A stretch of DNA of 64,000 nucleotides from Anas platyrhynchos (GCF_047663525.1 NC_092600.1:1608001-1672000), one strand, 5' to 3'; positions 45,012 to 56,948 are shown, counted from the stretch's first letter. Made by a program: numbers and translations. Notes: generated by a model from the sequence alone, not told the origin.

Positions 45012-48000
45012 GTGTGACGTGTTCAGAATTGCCGTAAAAATCAGTGAGTGTATAAGGTTTGGCCAGAATATGCAATTCAAGATGGCACAGTTCGAAGTGG
45101 CTATAAAATCCATACCTTGCTGGTATGGAGCTTTATTTAAGATATATATAAATGTATTTTTCCTTAGTTGCCTGTATACTGTATGTTATATTAACATAAT
45201 ATTAAACTGGTATATATTACGGTTGTGAAATTCTGTGTTAAACAATGTGTTGTGCAGGGAAACTATTGCTGGTAATCCTTGTTGAAATGTATAGAAAATA
45301 AGGGTTCTAGATGTGTTTTTAAGTGCTAGATGACGTATTAGGTCAAAATGGTTGATGGAATCCTAAAATTTAATGCTGGTAAATCTGATTGTCCTGCTTT
45401 GCACATAACCGGCAGCTTTCACTGTTGTCCTCTGTTGCACTGATCTGTTTGAATGTGGTTGCTGCAAACCTTTGAGTTAAGAGCATTAACCCTTTTATTT
45501 AAATATTCCTCACTGTATCTATTAACCTGATCATACTGTGTATGAAGTACACAGTCCTCTTGGTTTGCAACCTGGCTGTACAAAGAAAGTAACTGGGTTG
45601 GGAGAATCTTGAATTACACAACTTTGGGACTTCGGGGAAGGGACCATGCTCTGTTTAAGTGCAACAGAAAACAAGTATTTCTGAGTAGTGCTTTTAGTTT
45701 TGTGTGTGTGTGATCTGCTGGCACTGTGGAGAGTGAGGCCTTTGTAAAGTCAAGAGAACTCTTTTCCTCCTCCTTTTAAGTCTGTGTTGCAGCATTGCTT
45801 TGGCTGTTTCTTCTGCTTCTGAGCTGGAAATTGTTTTAATTGATGTGAATTCTTTGTAGTAATCTGGACAGCACAGATTATTCAAGGGAACTGCTTTACT
45901 ACAGCAGGACTGTGAGCACTGGGGTTCCATTTTTCTCATCCCTGGCCATAACTGAGGCTGAATTACTCTCCTTTATTAGAATAGGCACAAATTGCTCAAT
46001 TTTCCCAGTACGGTAACATCCCCTGAAACAGCTCATGCTGTTTGTTGGACTCTATCATCTCCTGTTGCTGGCTGTGTTTTGAGGGGGGAAAGAAAGGTCT
46101 CTGCTGGGAACCATTTATGGTGGCTGCTCTTTGATATTTATGCTGCTAATAGACACATAACACTTTAATACACTACTTTTGTGTCACAGAAAAAGACGCA
46201 TCTCCTTTGAATTGTGTGTGCTATATAACTCATGCTAGAGCATAGCAGCTGTAGGAATCTCAACAATCCGATGCCAATGTGGTGTTAATTAGCTGTAACT
46301 TCCATGTAATTGTAGCGTTACCTAGAGTTTAAAAAGCTGTGCTCACTAATGTGAAAATTGAGTCCTTAAGCATGACATGAAGAGCAAGATGGCTTCTGTC
46401 CAGAACTCAGGACACCTGAGGAGCTATGTTTGCTATTACCAGAGCACTCTTGCAAAGTATTTGCAGTAGCTAGAAGTTGATATCCCTTCCTTACTGTCCT
46501 GATACTTAACTGGATGTACCTTGCAAATCTGTAACAGCTCTGTAGCAGGATCTGCAACAGCTAAACTGGTCTTGCAAGGCCACGCTTTGCTCTGGAGCGA
46601 TGCATTAACTCTATTCTAAATGAGTCCTAAGCTTTTCCCTGGTTTTTCAATGTGTTTTTTCAGGATCATGACCTAGGAGGAGAACATACTACTGCCCTCT
46701 TTTTTTTTTTTTTGGGGGGGGGAGGGTGGAGGAGGGGAGAAGTGGAAGGGAAGATGAAAAGATCCGATTTGTCACCTAAATTCATACAAGATGCAGATAT
46801 AAACATTGGCATTTTTTTTCCAGTCTAGCATTTGAGTAGAGGTAAAGATTCAGATCTTTTTCTGACCTAAGCTAGTTGGATTTTTCTCTGAAGTGCTGAC
46901 CTTATTTTGAATGTACTTAAATTAAATTAGGATATCCTACTACATGTTTATCATCAGCAAGACTGAAAATGGCTCAAATGCTTTTTCTGTCTGTTTCTTG
47001 GCTCTGTTCTTGTTGGTTCCTGGGCCAAGCAGATAGATGTGTAACTTTGGCCTGTTCTCAGAACCAGGGCAGACTTTTGTATTTCTCTGTTTATTGTGTC
47101 TTGCTGTGCTTAGTTTTGTTGAATGATCTGTTTTTAAGGGTGTTTCTCCTGAATTCTACTTTCAAAAAAAAAACATTGAAAATTCTTTGGGAGACCATCC
47201 ATCAGTGGCTCAAATATGCTACTGTGAGCCATGGCACTGCATTTAGACTATTTAAAGCTCAACTATAAAGGTACATACATTGTTTGAATTCTTGTTACAA
47301 TCCTGCTGCTGAAAACAACTGTACTCTATATATTTAAGAACCTTGGGACAGAGAAACTTCAAATAATTGCACAGCTTTGTAAATTGGAGGATTGGGATTT
47401 CCTGTTATGGGAGCTTGTTTTAAGAACAAATCTGCTCTTACAAGAGGACTTTTTTTTTAAAGTGGAGCTGTCTTCATGATGATCTGTCAGCTTGGCTTGC
47501 CTGATAGCTGTGGTGGATGTTGTTGAAGTTCTGGGAGCTTCCTTTCAAAAGAGAGCCTGGCTTGCAGATTTGTCTTACTGGCCCTCTCTGTAGCCCAGGA
47601 CAATCTGTGAATGTCAGGTGTGCCCGTAACATGTTTTGAAGAGGAATGGGCTGGGTTTGTGTGGATTTTTAATCCACACAAATAGTCAGTAGAGCCATTT
47701 TCATCCCAGGTCAGTGTGAGTCCTATAGAATTTCTCAGTCCTGTTACCATTAAGCGTGTGCTCATTTTTGCATCTTGCTACCAGAAGATTCCCCTTGTTC
47801 TCAAATATCAACCTTGACATTGAGTTTTCCAGGCTTTGTGTTTACTGTCATGTAAATGAATTTTCATATTTAACTTTTGTTCCTGAACCTTTCTTCAGGT
47901 TCAAGGGAGGAGAAAATGGTCCTTAGTGCCTTTCAGAAACTTACTGTCCGCATACATCCAGCTTTCACCTTTCTCAACAGTTTTGTTTAGCCAGTTCTGT

Positions 48001-48175
48001 ATATAGGAAAAGCTGCTTGTCTAACTTGTCTATCTATTTATTGGTTTTCTAACTGTTTATTTTTTATTATCTTTGTGTTTTATGGTTAAATTTTATTCAG
48101 TACACTGTACATATCAGTATTGTGTCCCCAAAGCATGTTCATACCATGAAATAAAACTGTTGATTCTACCTCCCC
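45012..48175 (+). other. KIF3A: Probable KIF3A 3' UTR
   Basis: This is an AT-rich stretch without coding signal after the KIF3A stop codon, ending shortly after the first strong AATAAA (48150-48155). A length near 3.1 kb is compatible with long vertebrate KIF3A 3' UTRs. A T-run directly followed by a G-run lies near 46700-46725. Shorter polyadenylated forms cannot be excluded. Confidence 0.6.
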
Positions 48176-49133
48176 GCTTGTTTTTTCAAGTAACTATATG
48201 CATACAGACTCGTAAATCATTTGGGAGTCAGGCGTGATGTCAGGAAGGGTGGCTGAAGCAGCCTTTATAGCGTTGGAGCACTTGCAGGAGAAGTTAGCTA
48301 AGTGAGCTTGGGGTGCTGGGGGAGATCCTGTTGCCAAGCCCCAAGGCAGTGAGCAATAAACTCAGGAGAGAAGCAGACTGCAGAATGAGAGTGGGCTTGG
48401 CAGGCCTGAGATCAGTGCCCCTTGAACAAGCTGACCCTCTGCTGGGGCTGTCCTGAGCTGCTGGAATGGGGGAGCCTGACTGAGCAAGAGCAGCTCCCTC
48501 GCTGCACCACAGCCACGGCTGCCTGCGTTCTGCCTTCTGGGTACGGGCACTGAACAGGTGCTACTGCTGGGAAGGAGAATGTTCACGCTGTGGCTTTGAG
48601 TGTCCTCCTGCTACATCCCACGCCTGTCACGGTGTCTGTTTGTGCAGAGGGTATGAAGTTACCTGCAGTAATAGGAAATGTTCAGCTCTTTCCTTTGTTG
48701 TGTGAACTCTTTGGTCTGCATCGCTTTTCTTCCTCTGGAAGGTATCTCCGCCTGCTCATGCAGCAGGTAGCAGACCACAAAAAACCTGTGAACTTTGCAG
48801 CTTCCCTGAGTCCTCTGACGCAGCAGATGCACAGTCCTGGGACTTTCCAAAGCCTTCTCCCACGCTGTGCCAAAATTGTAAACTGATAGTCTTGCAGGTA
48901 TTTAGGTGTCTGTCCCCTGCTGCTGGGGAAGGACTAAATACTGCCAAATACTTGACTAAATACTTGCCAAAATGAAGCTTGTGCCCTGAGCCAGCTCCTG
49001 CCCGTGCAGTCAGGATTCCCTTCACAACCCCAGGGCTTCCTTGCAACTTATATTGCAGGTGTGCTTCCGTCCTCACTGTGCTCTGGCCAAGAAACATCTT
49101 GTGCAAACTAAGCGTGTTTACTCCAAAAATACA
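48176..49133. other. Spacer between the convergent KIF3A and IL4 3' ends
   Basis: About 1 kb with no coding segment. An AATAAA on the plus strand at about 48355 could be a second, more distal KIF3A signal. Nothing else is recognised. Confidence 0.55.
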
Positions 49134-49205
49134 TTTATTTAAAGAATCATAAATAACATTTGCAAATACAATGTCAATACAATAATTTAAAAAAAAAAAA
49201 ATAAA
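49134..49205 (-). other. IL4: Very short IL4 3' UTR with AU-rich element
   Basis: On the minus strand the stop codon is followed by a T-rich tract, a TTATTTAT AU-rich motif and AATAAA (49139-49134). The UTR before the signal is only about 70 nt. AU-rich elements of this kind destabilise cytokine mRNAs. Confidence 0.65.
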
Positions 49206-51376
49206 TCACAAATTCTCTTTTGCTACTCGTTGGAGGGTTCTGTGGAGGCCCCGTAGGAACTCCTGCAGGGAGGTAGTGTTGCCTGCTGCCACGGGACACG
49301 GTGCCTGCAAGGGGGAGACGTGGCTGTTAGCCAAGCCCTTCATGTTCAAAGCCCAGCTGCTGGAAAGCAGCAGCCAGGCATGCAGCAAAGCGCCCGCCTG
49401 AGGTGCCCAGGAAAGGGGAGAAGCACAGGGTGTTGAGATTCTGGGGGCTGTGCCCCCGTGGGGCCCGGCGCTGCCTTACCTTGAGGCTGGTGCTCTTTGT
49501 CACGATGTGCAGCAAGTTGAGGTAGATGCCCTTCAGGGGTTTGTGGCAGCTCAGGCTCTCGAAAACAACCGTGGAGGCTTTGCACAGGAGCTCCATGTCG
49601 GTGCTTGTCTGGAAGGAGATGCAGACGGCGGTTTTAGAAACTATTCAGTCGCAGCCTTGTTAGCAGTGGGCTAAAAGAGCACAAATAACCCATTTCTAGC
49701 CTGAAGGGCAGACACGAAGCAGCTCGAGGCCTCCCCTGACTCCTCCATCCCCAGGTGAGGCGGTGGGGGGGGAATGGATCCAGCCCTGGCCCTGGGCTGC
49801 CCACGGCTGCGGGTGGCAGCTCTGTGGGAATCACGAAGCCCCCTGAGGAGAGTTCACCTCCTCCAAGTGCTCTGTGCTGATGGAGTCCCGTGGCAGCAGT
49901 GTCACAGCTGAGGCGATCAGAGAAGCGCCTGCGGTGCTAAGGAAACCACGCAGTCGCCTTCCCTGACGCTGCCTGTCCCTGGAAAGGCAGGCCGGTGCGG
50001 GAGAGCTGTCCCTGCTCAGCTTTCTTCAGCTTTCACCCCAGATTTCTCCATTAATCGAGCAACAGGCCCATCTCCGTGGTGTCCTTGCCCAACCCTCCGG
50101 GGCAGGTGTTGCAGCGCTGAAGGACGAAGGGGCCCTCATAGGGCACAGGCCGGAGGGGCTGAGCTGAAGCACCGATGCTTTTAGGGGCAGAAAGCTGCCC
50201 TCTCTGCACCCAGGGGTCGGGATCCATCCCTCCTCCGTTCTCCCCCATCCTGTGCTGCTTGGGCCCTCGGCCGGTGCCGTTCCCCCGTGTTGTGCTCGGT
50301 GCCCCGGGCATCGCCTCGGCCCCACAGCACCCGGGGCCGGTCCCCACAGCGGGAGGGGAGCTCCCTGTGCCCTGGGGAGGGCATCGGCTTTCTGTGAAAA
50401 CAGGAACTCTGGGGCTGGGGAGCCGGGCTTAGGCAGCAATTTTCAGAGCAGAAATAGGCTTTATTATCTGCCATTAAATCTGCTGCTCACTAAAGAGCCT
50501 TCCTCCAGCCCGGGGGCTCGGGAGGGATGGGGAGCCTCACACCAGCGCTCGAGATGCAGCGTGAGAGGGGTGTGTGGGTGTCTGTGAGAGAGTGACACAC
50601 GGCTCCAAGGAAAGGGAGCATTTCCTCTCTTCCTTTCTGAAAACCTCTAAAAAAAGTTTTTTTTTTAAAAAAAAGCCCGTATGCTGCTGCAATACTCTCA
50701 TTCCTGCCTGTTGCTCTCCTGCCTTCCAGCTGGGCCACGCGGACGGGGACCGATGCCACCGCCAGCGTTTTGTGCCCATGGATTGTGGCAGAGCTCGGGG
50801 TGGGCACGCAGAAGGTGGTGGCCGTGTCCCACCGCCCCGGTGCCTCGCTGGTGCCGGCAGCACGGGGACGGCTCGGCCCCAGGCCCTGCCTGCGTGGGCA
50901 CAGGAGGGTTTGAGGCCCCGCGGGGAGCCTCTCCCGCCACCGCCGATGGCCGAGTCACAGCTTTCAAGTCGGCGTTCCCGTCTTACCTCATTGCCTGCAA
51001 AAACGTTTGTCACGTTCGCCTTGTCACAGGAAACCTTTATCAAGACAGAAAGGAGAGGAGCAATCAGAGAAGAGATATCGCCGCCTCGGAGCCACCCTGA
51101 CACACGCAGCCGGGCTCTCCCCATACCCCGGGACACGGCTGAAAGCCACGGCCGGCTTTGGCAGCTCTGCCTGGGCTCAGCACCTTCCTCCTCGTGCCCG
51201 GCACAGCCGCCGTCCCTCCCTCCTGCACCCACTGCACCTACCTGCGTGGAGAGGATCTCGCCCAGCAGCCGGATGCTCTCCTTCAGAAAGATCGAGCGCT
51301 CCAGCACCGCGGCCTCGTGGCCGTGGCAGGCCAGCAGCGCCAGGAAGGCGAGCAGGACGGAGAAGGAGGTGCTCAT
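49206..51376 (-). CDS. IL4: Interleukin 4
   Basis: IL-4 is a secreted four-helix cytokine acting through IL4R/STAT6 to drive type 2 responses. Four phase-0 exons: 51376-51242, 51034-50987, 49608-49480 and 49304-49206, giving 136 residues, the length of chicken IL-4 as I recall it. Residues 1 to about 20 form a signal peptide (VLLAFLALLACHG). Cysteines C48, C70, C82 and C107 can form two disulfides, and N-glycosylation sequons are NVT at 52 and NTT at 113. The 48-nt second exon and the four-exon layout are typical of IL4. Its place between KIF3A and IL13 and its orientation agree with mammals. Sequence similarity to mammalian IL-4 is low, as expected for this fast-evolving family, so the name rests on gene structure and synteny. 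Intron 1 (207 nt) is stop-free and in frame. Confidence 0.93.
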
Positions 51377-51560
51377 GGCCTGCTTGTACCGAGCTGCCTC
51401 AGCTCGCAGTTTCTGGATATTTGGGTGATCTATACCTGTGTGTGCCTTTCTGGAAGGAACATCTCAATTTATGGCTGTAAAATTGCTGAACCAGAGGGAA
51501 AAACTTATTTTTCCCTTATCTGCACTTTCCAAAGTTGCTCCTATCCAATTAGGACAACAG
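51377..51560 (-). promoter_or_regulatory. IL4: IL4 proximal promoter
   Basis: Upstream of the IL4 start codon are a GATA site (AGATAAG, 51521-51515) directly followed by a GGGAAAAA NFAT-type site, more GGAAA cores near 51497 and 51530, and a CCAAT-type box at 51545. CATAAA at about 51473-51468 or GGTATAGATC at 51437-51428 could be the TATA element. NFAT and GATA3 are known activators of IL4 in mammals; their use here is inferred. Confidence 0.5.
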
Positions 51561-52376
51561 GTCTTTTTTGTAAAAGTCAAGATTTTCTTCTGATCTTGTA
51601 TTACGTTTCAACAAAGGAAATTTCCATCGTTCAGATAACGGTGGTAGGAGTCAGATCACGTACAAAGGAAAAGTGTAAACTGCCTGCTTTGGGCTTCTCC
51701 GTTTCTCCATATCCCAACCCTTTCTGTACACCGTGAGGTTAACGTGTCGTGAGCCCAAATTGCGGACCACGGCTGTGACCGCGCTCAGATAATGGAGCTT
51801 TGCTTTTTCTTGCCTTTTTTTTTTTTTTTTTTGTTCTCTCTAAATATCCTGTGAGCGCTTCCATTGCTCAGCTCTCGTTTCATTTGAATATCTCCAAATC
51901 ATGCAAAGCGTCATATCATCTGCATACAATTTTGTCTACACCGTTATCTTCACCTGCGCGCGGGGAGAAACAGAAAGGGCGGCGCGGCGCTGCGGCGAGG
52001 TGCTGCGGGGGGACACGTCCCTCCTGGCCCTGCGGGACCCCAACACGGTGTCACCACGGGGACCTGGGCATGGTGTGGGGGCCCGCTGCGGCCCCACAGC
52101 CCCATGAACTGGTCCCATATCAGTGGTGTGGGGCTGAGGGGCTGAGCGGCTCCGCTCCACCCTGATGGATCCAAGAGCTGGGGGATGCCCTGGCCCATCC
52201 TGCCCCGCTGGGGAAACAGCCCAGGGGAGGTTCAAACGCCGGGTGCCAGGGGCACCGTCAGCCAGCGCTGCCGCAGGAAATAACGCTGAGAAATTAGCTG
52301 AGCTGGGAAACTTCGGAGTTTTGTAATAACTAATAGGTATTTTTCTAACTCAAATAGCAACTTGCAATCAGATGCT

Positions 52377-52890
52377 TGATAAGGGTTTGCGAGCGCTCCA
52401 TGAATTCAGGAGCAGCCAGACTGAGAGTAATTTTGTTTGTCTACTTATGAAATGCCCCTGATAAAATTAGTGCCACTGACTCAGAAAGACATTTGCAAGG
52501 GATTTGCCAGTGGAGCCCTGCACCGTTTCCTACCTGCACCGCGCCCGATGGGGCGCAGATAAGCGAGCGCACGGCGGCAGCGGGAGCACGGTGGCAGCGT
52601 CCCCACCGGTGGCACTCAGCGGGGGCCGGGGGTGCCGAGCTCCTCACCGGGATGTCTGGAGCTGGGGTGGCCACAGCCCCACTGTGCTGGGTGCCAGGGG
52701 ACAGCGGGGCACGACAGGAGCCTAAAAATGGTGCAGTGGAGATGGGGACAGAGGTGGCAGTCCTGTCCCCTTGGGGACAGATTCCCCTCAAGGGGCTGTG
52801 GCAGACACAGCGGTTTCTCCAGCGATTGTGGTAGAAAGATCTGAAACTGGGATAAATTAAAAAAAAAAAAAAATTCCCTCTACGTTATCA
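52377..52890. promoter_or_regulatory. Cluster of GATA motifs between IL4 and IL13
   Basis: TGATAAG at 52377, TGATAAA at 52459, AGATAAG at 52557 and TTATCA at 52885 fit WGATAR; GGATAAA at 52850 is a near match. About one site is expected by chance in this length. GATA3 binds between these genes in mammalian Th2 cells; a similar role here is inference. Confidence 0.35.
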
Positions 52891-53319
52891 GAAGAGCCTA
52901 ACCTCTGAGCTACTTGGGCTGAATCACGGTGGAAAACTGCATCACTGTGCGATGGGTAAGTCACAGGGAAGGAAAAATTCCCACATCCTTTCCCCAGGGT
53001 GGGATGCGGCTGATGGCACTGATGTCCCTTGGTCCCTGGGGGCATGGCAGCGTGGGCCCTGCTGCTGCCCACCCATGAGCTCGGCCACACCTGGGGACAG
53101 CTTTTCCAGAGCCCAGCCCGTGCTCGTTAGGGAGCTCATCAGGCTCCCTCCTCAGCCCACTTGATCTCAGCCTCCCTTCTGCCACAGGACTCAGCTCCAG
53201 CCCTTCCCTCTCCTCTCAAATTTGGGGACCTGCCCCTAATTATCCCTCTGCATTTATTCGTGCTGCTTTGTGCACATTTCTGTGTGTCACTGTCATGCTC
53301 CAGCTCCCGGCTCTCTCCC

Positions 53320-53375
53320 AGGTCCCCTCTCCCAGGTCCCCTCTCCCAGGTCCCCTCTCCCAGGTCCCCTCTCCT
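53320..53375. repeat. 14-bp minisatellite, four copies
   Basis: The unit AGGTCCCCTCTCCC repeats with a 14-bp period from 53320, nearly without change. It is about 450 bp beyond the IL13 polyadenylation signal. Confidence 0.9.
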
Positions 53376-53819
53376 CCCTGCCTCCTGCATCCCGCAGGGA
53401 CCAGCCTGCTGCCATTTCTCCGGGGTGCTGGGCTCAGAAGTGCTTCCAGCTGCTCTCTGTGGGGTTTGACACATCCCATACCTTGGGGGCTGAGGTGCCC
53501 GGGGGTGCCCAGCCCCGGCTGCCAGTGCCAGAGTCCTGCAACCTCACAGCAGGGCTGCTCCAGGTGGGCACGGCCACCCGTCCCCATCTGTTTTTGGCCC
53601 AAGAAAAGGGCTGTGGCTCTTCCAGAGTAAATCCAGAGGCTGCAGCTGACCCCCCAGGGTGACGCATGACAGCTCCGTGGCCCTTTTGCCTGCCCCTGCC
53701 CATGAAGCTGCCACCCCAGCGCCCCTTCCCCGCGCCAGCCGGACCCAGGGGCAGGACCCGGTCCCCAAATTCCCAACCCCTGGGGAGCCGATGGAGCCGA
53801 CAGCAGGAGCCATGCGTTT

Positions 53820-55005
53820 GGAGCTCGTTGGTCAGTAGTTTATTGCTTAGGCCCTGAGATGTTTTTACAACAACAGTGCAAATTTGAAGTGAAAAACAAA
53901 CAAAAACAAAGTAATACTGACTTCCAAATACATGATAATTTGAATATATTAACTCTGTTGTAATAGGAATATTTTAAATAAAGGAACAATAAATTATCCA
54001 TCAGTACACATTCATTTGTTGAATGTCGTGAAGAGGCAATTAGGCACAAACAGTTCCCTAAGAGTGAGGTAGCAGTAATTTAAATACGACGATATTCCAT
54101 AGAACTACTATCATATAAGTTAAAAATAAAACACATCTGAATCCTGGCTTTTTCCTTGGCTCCTGACTGAAGAAAAGCACACAGCAGCTGCTTTCCACGG
54201 TCAGGACTTCTTGATCGTGAATCTTCAGACTAAGCAGTATAAAAATAAGTTATTTAAATAAAATATAATAAATAATCTCTGGAACTGTGATGCTCATGAG
54301 CACCCATTGGATCCAGTTGCCCTACAGACTATCCTAGTCTTTGCTATTAATAACTTAGAAGCCCACTGACGATATAGAAGACACTGCAAGTTGCATGAAG
54401 AGCTCGCCGTGCTGGCCGTGCCACCTCCCTCCCTGCTGCTTGTCCGCACCGCGATCCTGGTGAGCTGCTGGAGCAGGTCGTTAGCGAAAACGCTTCATTT
54501 CAGCCCAGATTTTGATCTCTTTAGGAAGAGGAGGCAATTATGAAGAAGCCTCCCTTCCTTAAGGGGAACAGGAAGCAGATAATCTGGTTTTGGTTTTGTT
54601 TGCATCGGGAGGTGAACGAGTTAACAGCACCGCGCCGGTGGCTGCGCTGGGGACACCCGTGCCTGGGGTTGGGGACGCGCATCCCAAAGGTCCCAGCACC
54701 CAGCCCCGCACACGGGGCCTCTCCTGCAGGGCCCGGCTGTCGGACACAGCCGGGGAGGTGCCGGTGCCTGCGGGGTTGGGGACGGAGACGGTGATGGGGA
54801 CAGCGATGGGGACGGGGATGTTTCCCATCGCCAGCCAGGGCTGGGCGCGGAGCATTTAGGATTACGTTGGGTTTGGGAGGGCTGGAGTCAGAGCCAGGGA
54901 AGTGCATGCCATGAGGAGCTCAAAACACTGCAAAAAACCTATTTCAAGAACTACCAGGGCTAGGATCGCTCGGTGGGAGCTGCCAGCTGGGGGGCTGCGC
55001 GTGCC
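53820..55005 (-). other. IL13: IL13 3' UTR with AU-rich elements
   Basis: Downstream of the IL13 stop codon, on the minus strand, about 53850-54380 is AT-rich, contains the full nonamer TTATTTATT (near 54275) and several ATTTA pentamers, and ends at AATAAA (53844-53839). Human IL13 also has a long AU-rich 3' UTR. That it belongs to IL13 rather than to a separate transcript is inferred from the absence of any other gene. Confidence 0.6.
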
Positions 55006-56776
55006 TCAGTTGGCAGCCGTGGTGGCGAGGCGCCGGTACAGCGCCTGCGTGAAGTTCCCCAGCTCCGGCAAGAAGTTGCGCAGGTAAATCTCGTTGTCAG
55101 TGCTCAGGGAGCAGCCCTGGGGAAGGAGAAGCAGAGGCGTGTGAGCGCACAGCAGTCACACCTGGAAGCTGAAGGAGCTCCCAAAGCGGGCGTTTCACAC
55201 CTGCCTCCCAACCGCACCACCCATCAGCAGCCGTGAGGACCTGCCCCGGAGTTTTGGGTGTGTGTCCTCAGCTCGGGACAAAATCCCAGCCCCAGCCACC
55301 TGTTCTGAGAGCACCCAGCAGCTTCCCCAGAAGGAAAACCAAGCCCCTGCAGGGCTGCAGCACCCGGGGCCACCCCGGGAGGAGCGCTGAGAGCGCGGTG
55401 CTGCTGCTGGGGGTGCGCAGTGCTCACGGCTGCACAGACTGAACCTGAGGGGAACAAGGGGACCCTGCACTCACCGCCTTGCCGTGGAGGCTCTTCAGGT
55501 TGATGATGAGGGGCTCGTAGTCATTCTTGCACCTGGTGACCTTGGCGAGCGCCGTGGCAGCTTGGCACAGCAAGTCGTGCTCCGAGAGCTGGCGGAGAGG
55601 AACGGCACAATCGTTAGAGCCATGCTGCTGGCTGAAATCATTGCTCCCCACCTGAAGTGCCCAGGGCCGGCAGGAAGCTCTGCAGGGACTTCCTTGAGTG
55701 CCCTCACTTCACTTTAAATGACCTCCACACCCCTCACCCCAGCGGTGCGGGGAGGCCCAGGCCGCGGGCCGTGCCCGTTATGTAAGGTGTGGGCAGCCCG
55801 ATGGGGCGCAGCGGACACCCACGGGTGCGTGCTGGAGGCAGCTCGCGGGGCGGGTTCAATTTTCAGGAGCTTGCACCCAGCTCGATGCACTTGTGCGGCA
55901 CAGCTCGGTGACTAATAAAACGCCCCCTGCTTTGCGGTCTGCGTGCAGTGTTGACAAGCGCTCTGGTTATGTCTGTATTTACTAAAAATGTGTTTTCTGC
56001 ATAGCCGTAAAGCCTTTGTTACCTTCCGATCCGTGAAAGCGACCTGTGCCACTCTGGTGTCATTGCAAGGGACCTGGAGAAAGGACACAAGTGAAAGCTG
56101 TCATTAGGAGACCGTCCCCAGTGGCACCACCCACAGCCAAAACGCCGGTGGGCGAGGAGCAGCTGCTGAGCCCGCGGTGCTGCCGCCGCTCCCCGGGGAC
56201 GCGGTGTCCCCATCCCGCTCCCCACGGCCCCCGTGCTGCTGGGCCCCGGCACTGCCACTGCCACCAGGAGCAGGGACCCTGCGGTGCCACCCGCCAGGCT
56301 CTGCTTTGGCAGCATTTTCCTGCTCCATTCCCATGTCCCCGAGCAGCCTCGTGCACCTCTGCGTGCTCAGTGCCCAACGAGCCCCGAGCCTGGGTGCTCA
56401 GTCAGAGCGGCTGCTGCATGCTCGGGTTGGTGGCAGCATCCCTGCACCGAGGATTGGCAGAGCCAAAACCCAAAATGAGGTGAGGGGAAGAGCTGCACCC
56501 TCCTGGTGACCCCCTATGGAGAGAGGGGATGCTAGGAGAGGGCCTGGGCTGTGCGTGGGGCTGCTAGGAGTCATCAGTAAAGCCATGGCTACCGGAGAAG
56601 CAGCCACGAGGCGTTTCGGTATTTACCTGCACTCCCGTGTTGAGCTGCTGGATGCGGTGGGTGATCTCCGACAGCTTCAGCCTGGACGCGGTGGACGAGG
56701 TTGTCGTCAGCGGTCGGGACGAAATGAGCTCTGCCAGGTAGAGGAGAGCAAAAGCAGCCTTCAGCGGGGAGAACAT
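55006..56776 (-). CDS. IL13: Interleukin 13
   Basis: IL-13 is a secreted four-helix cytokine of type 2 immunity that shares receptor chains with IL-4. Four phase-0 exons: 56776-56627, 56073-56023, 55588-55475 and 55116-55006, giving 141 residues. A signal peptide covers residues 1 to about 20 (AAFALLYLAELISS). C53, C75, C87 and C107 provide the two family disulfides, and sequons are NDT at 54 and NFT at 126. Short sequence blocks such as LSEITHRIQQLN, VPCNDTRVAQVAF and FLPELGNFTQALYRRL fit the helix A, helix B and helix D regions. The TATA box 85-90 bp upstream of the start codon and the order KIF3A-IL4-IL13 support the name. It is transcribed in the same direction as IL4. Confidence 0.92.
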
Positions 56777-56859
56777 CCTGTCGCGGCCCCTGGGTGCTCT
56801 TCCCCTCCGGCAGGCTCGCTGCGAGGACCTCACTGGCTCGCTGCTTGGCAGGGCACGAT

Positions 56860-56866
56860 TTTTATA
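56860..56866 (-). promoter_or_regulatory. IL13: IL13 TATA box
   Basis: TATAAAA on the minus strand, 84-90 bp before the start codon. This predicts a transcription start near 56835 and a 5' UTR of about 60 nt, normal for a cytokine gene. Confidence 0.75.
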
Positions 56867-56948
56867 GTGCGACCAGGCAGCAGCATCTCCATCAAATACC
56901 AAATATAGGTGTCTTCCTGTGCTGATCTGGCAGGGCTCCCCAAAGAAG

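Larger units (their letters stand above)
51561..53819. other. IL4-IL13 intergenic region
   Basis: There is no gene. It holds T and A homopolymers (51817-51832 and 52858-52873), a group of GATA motifs at 52377-52890 and a 14-bp tandem repeat at 53320-53375. Mammals carry the conserved element CNS-1 between these two genes; I cannot recognise that element by sequence here. Confidence 0.6.

Noticed and set aside
50574-51428. A 284-codon open frame on the plus strand opposite IL4 exons 1 and 2
   Set aside because: It has no family resemblance, overlaps a well-supported gene, and is explained by GC-rich, stop-poor DNA. Unlike the SEPT8 exon it has no matching splice structure.
53850-54380. A separate cytokine gene or non-coding RNA in the AT-rich block below IL13
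   Set aside because: There is no coding frame or splice pattern. A 3' UTR of IL13 explains the AU-rich motifs and the AATAAA on the minus strand more simply.
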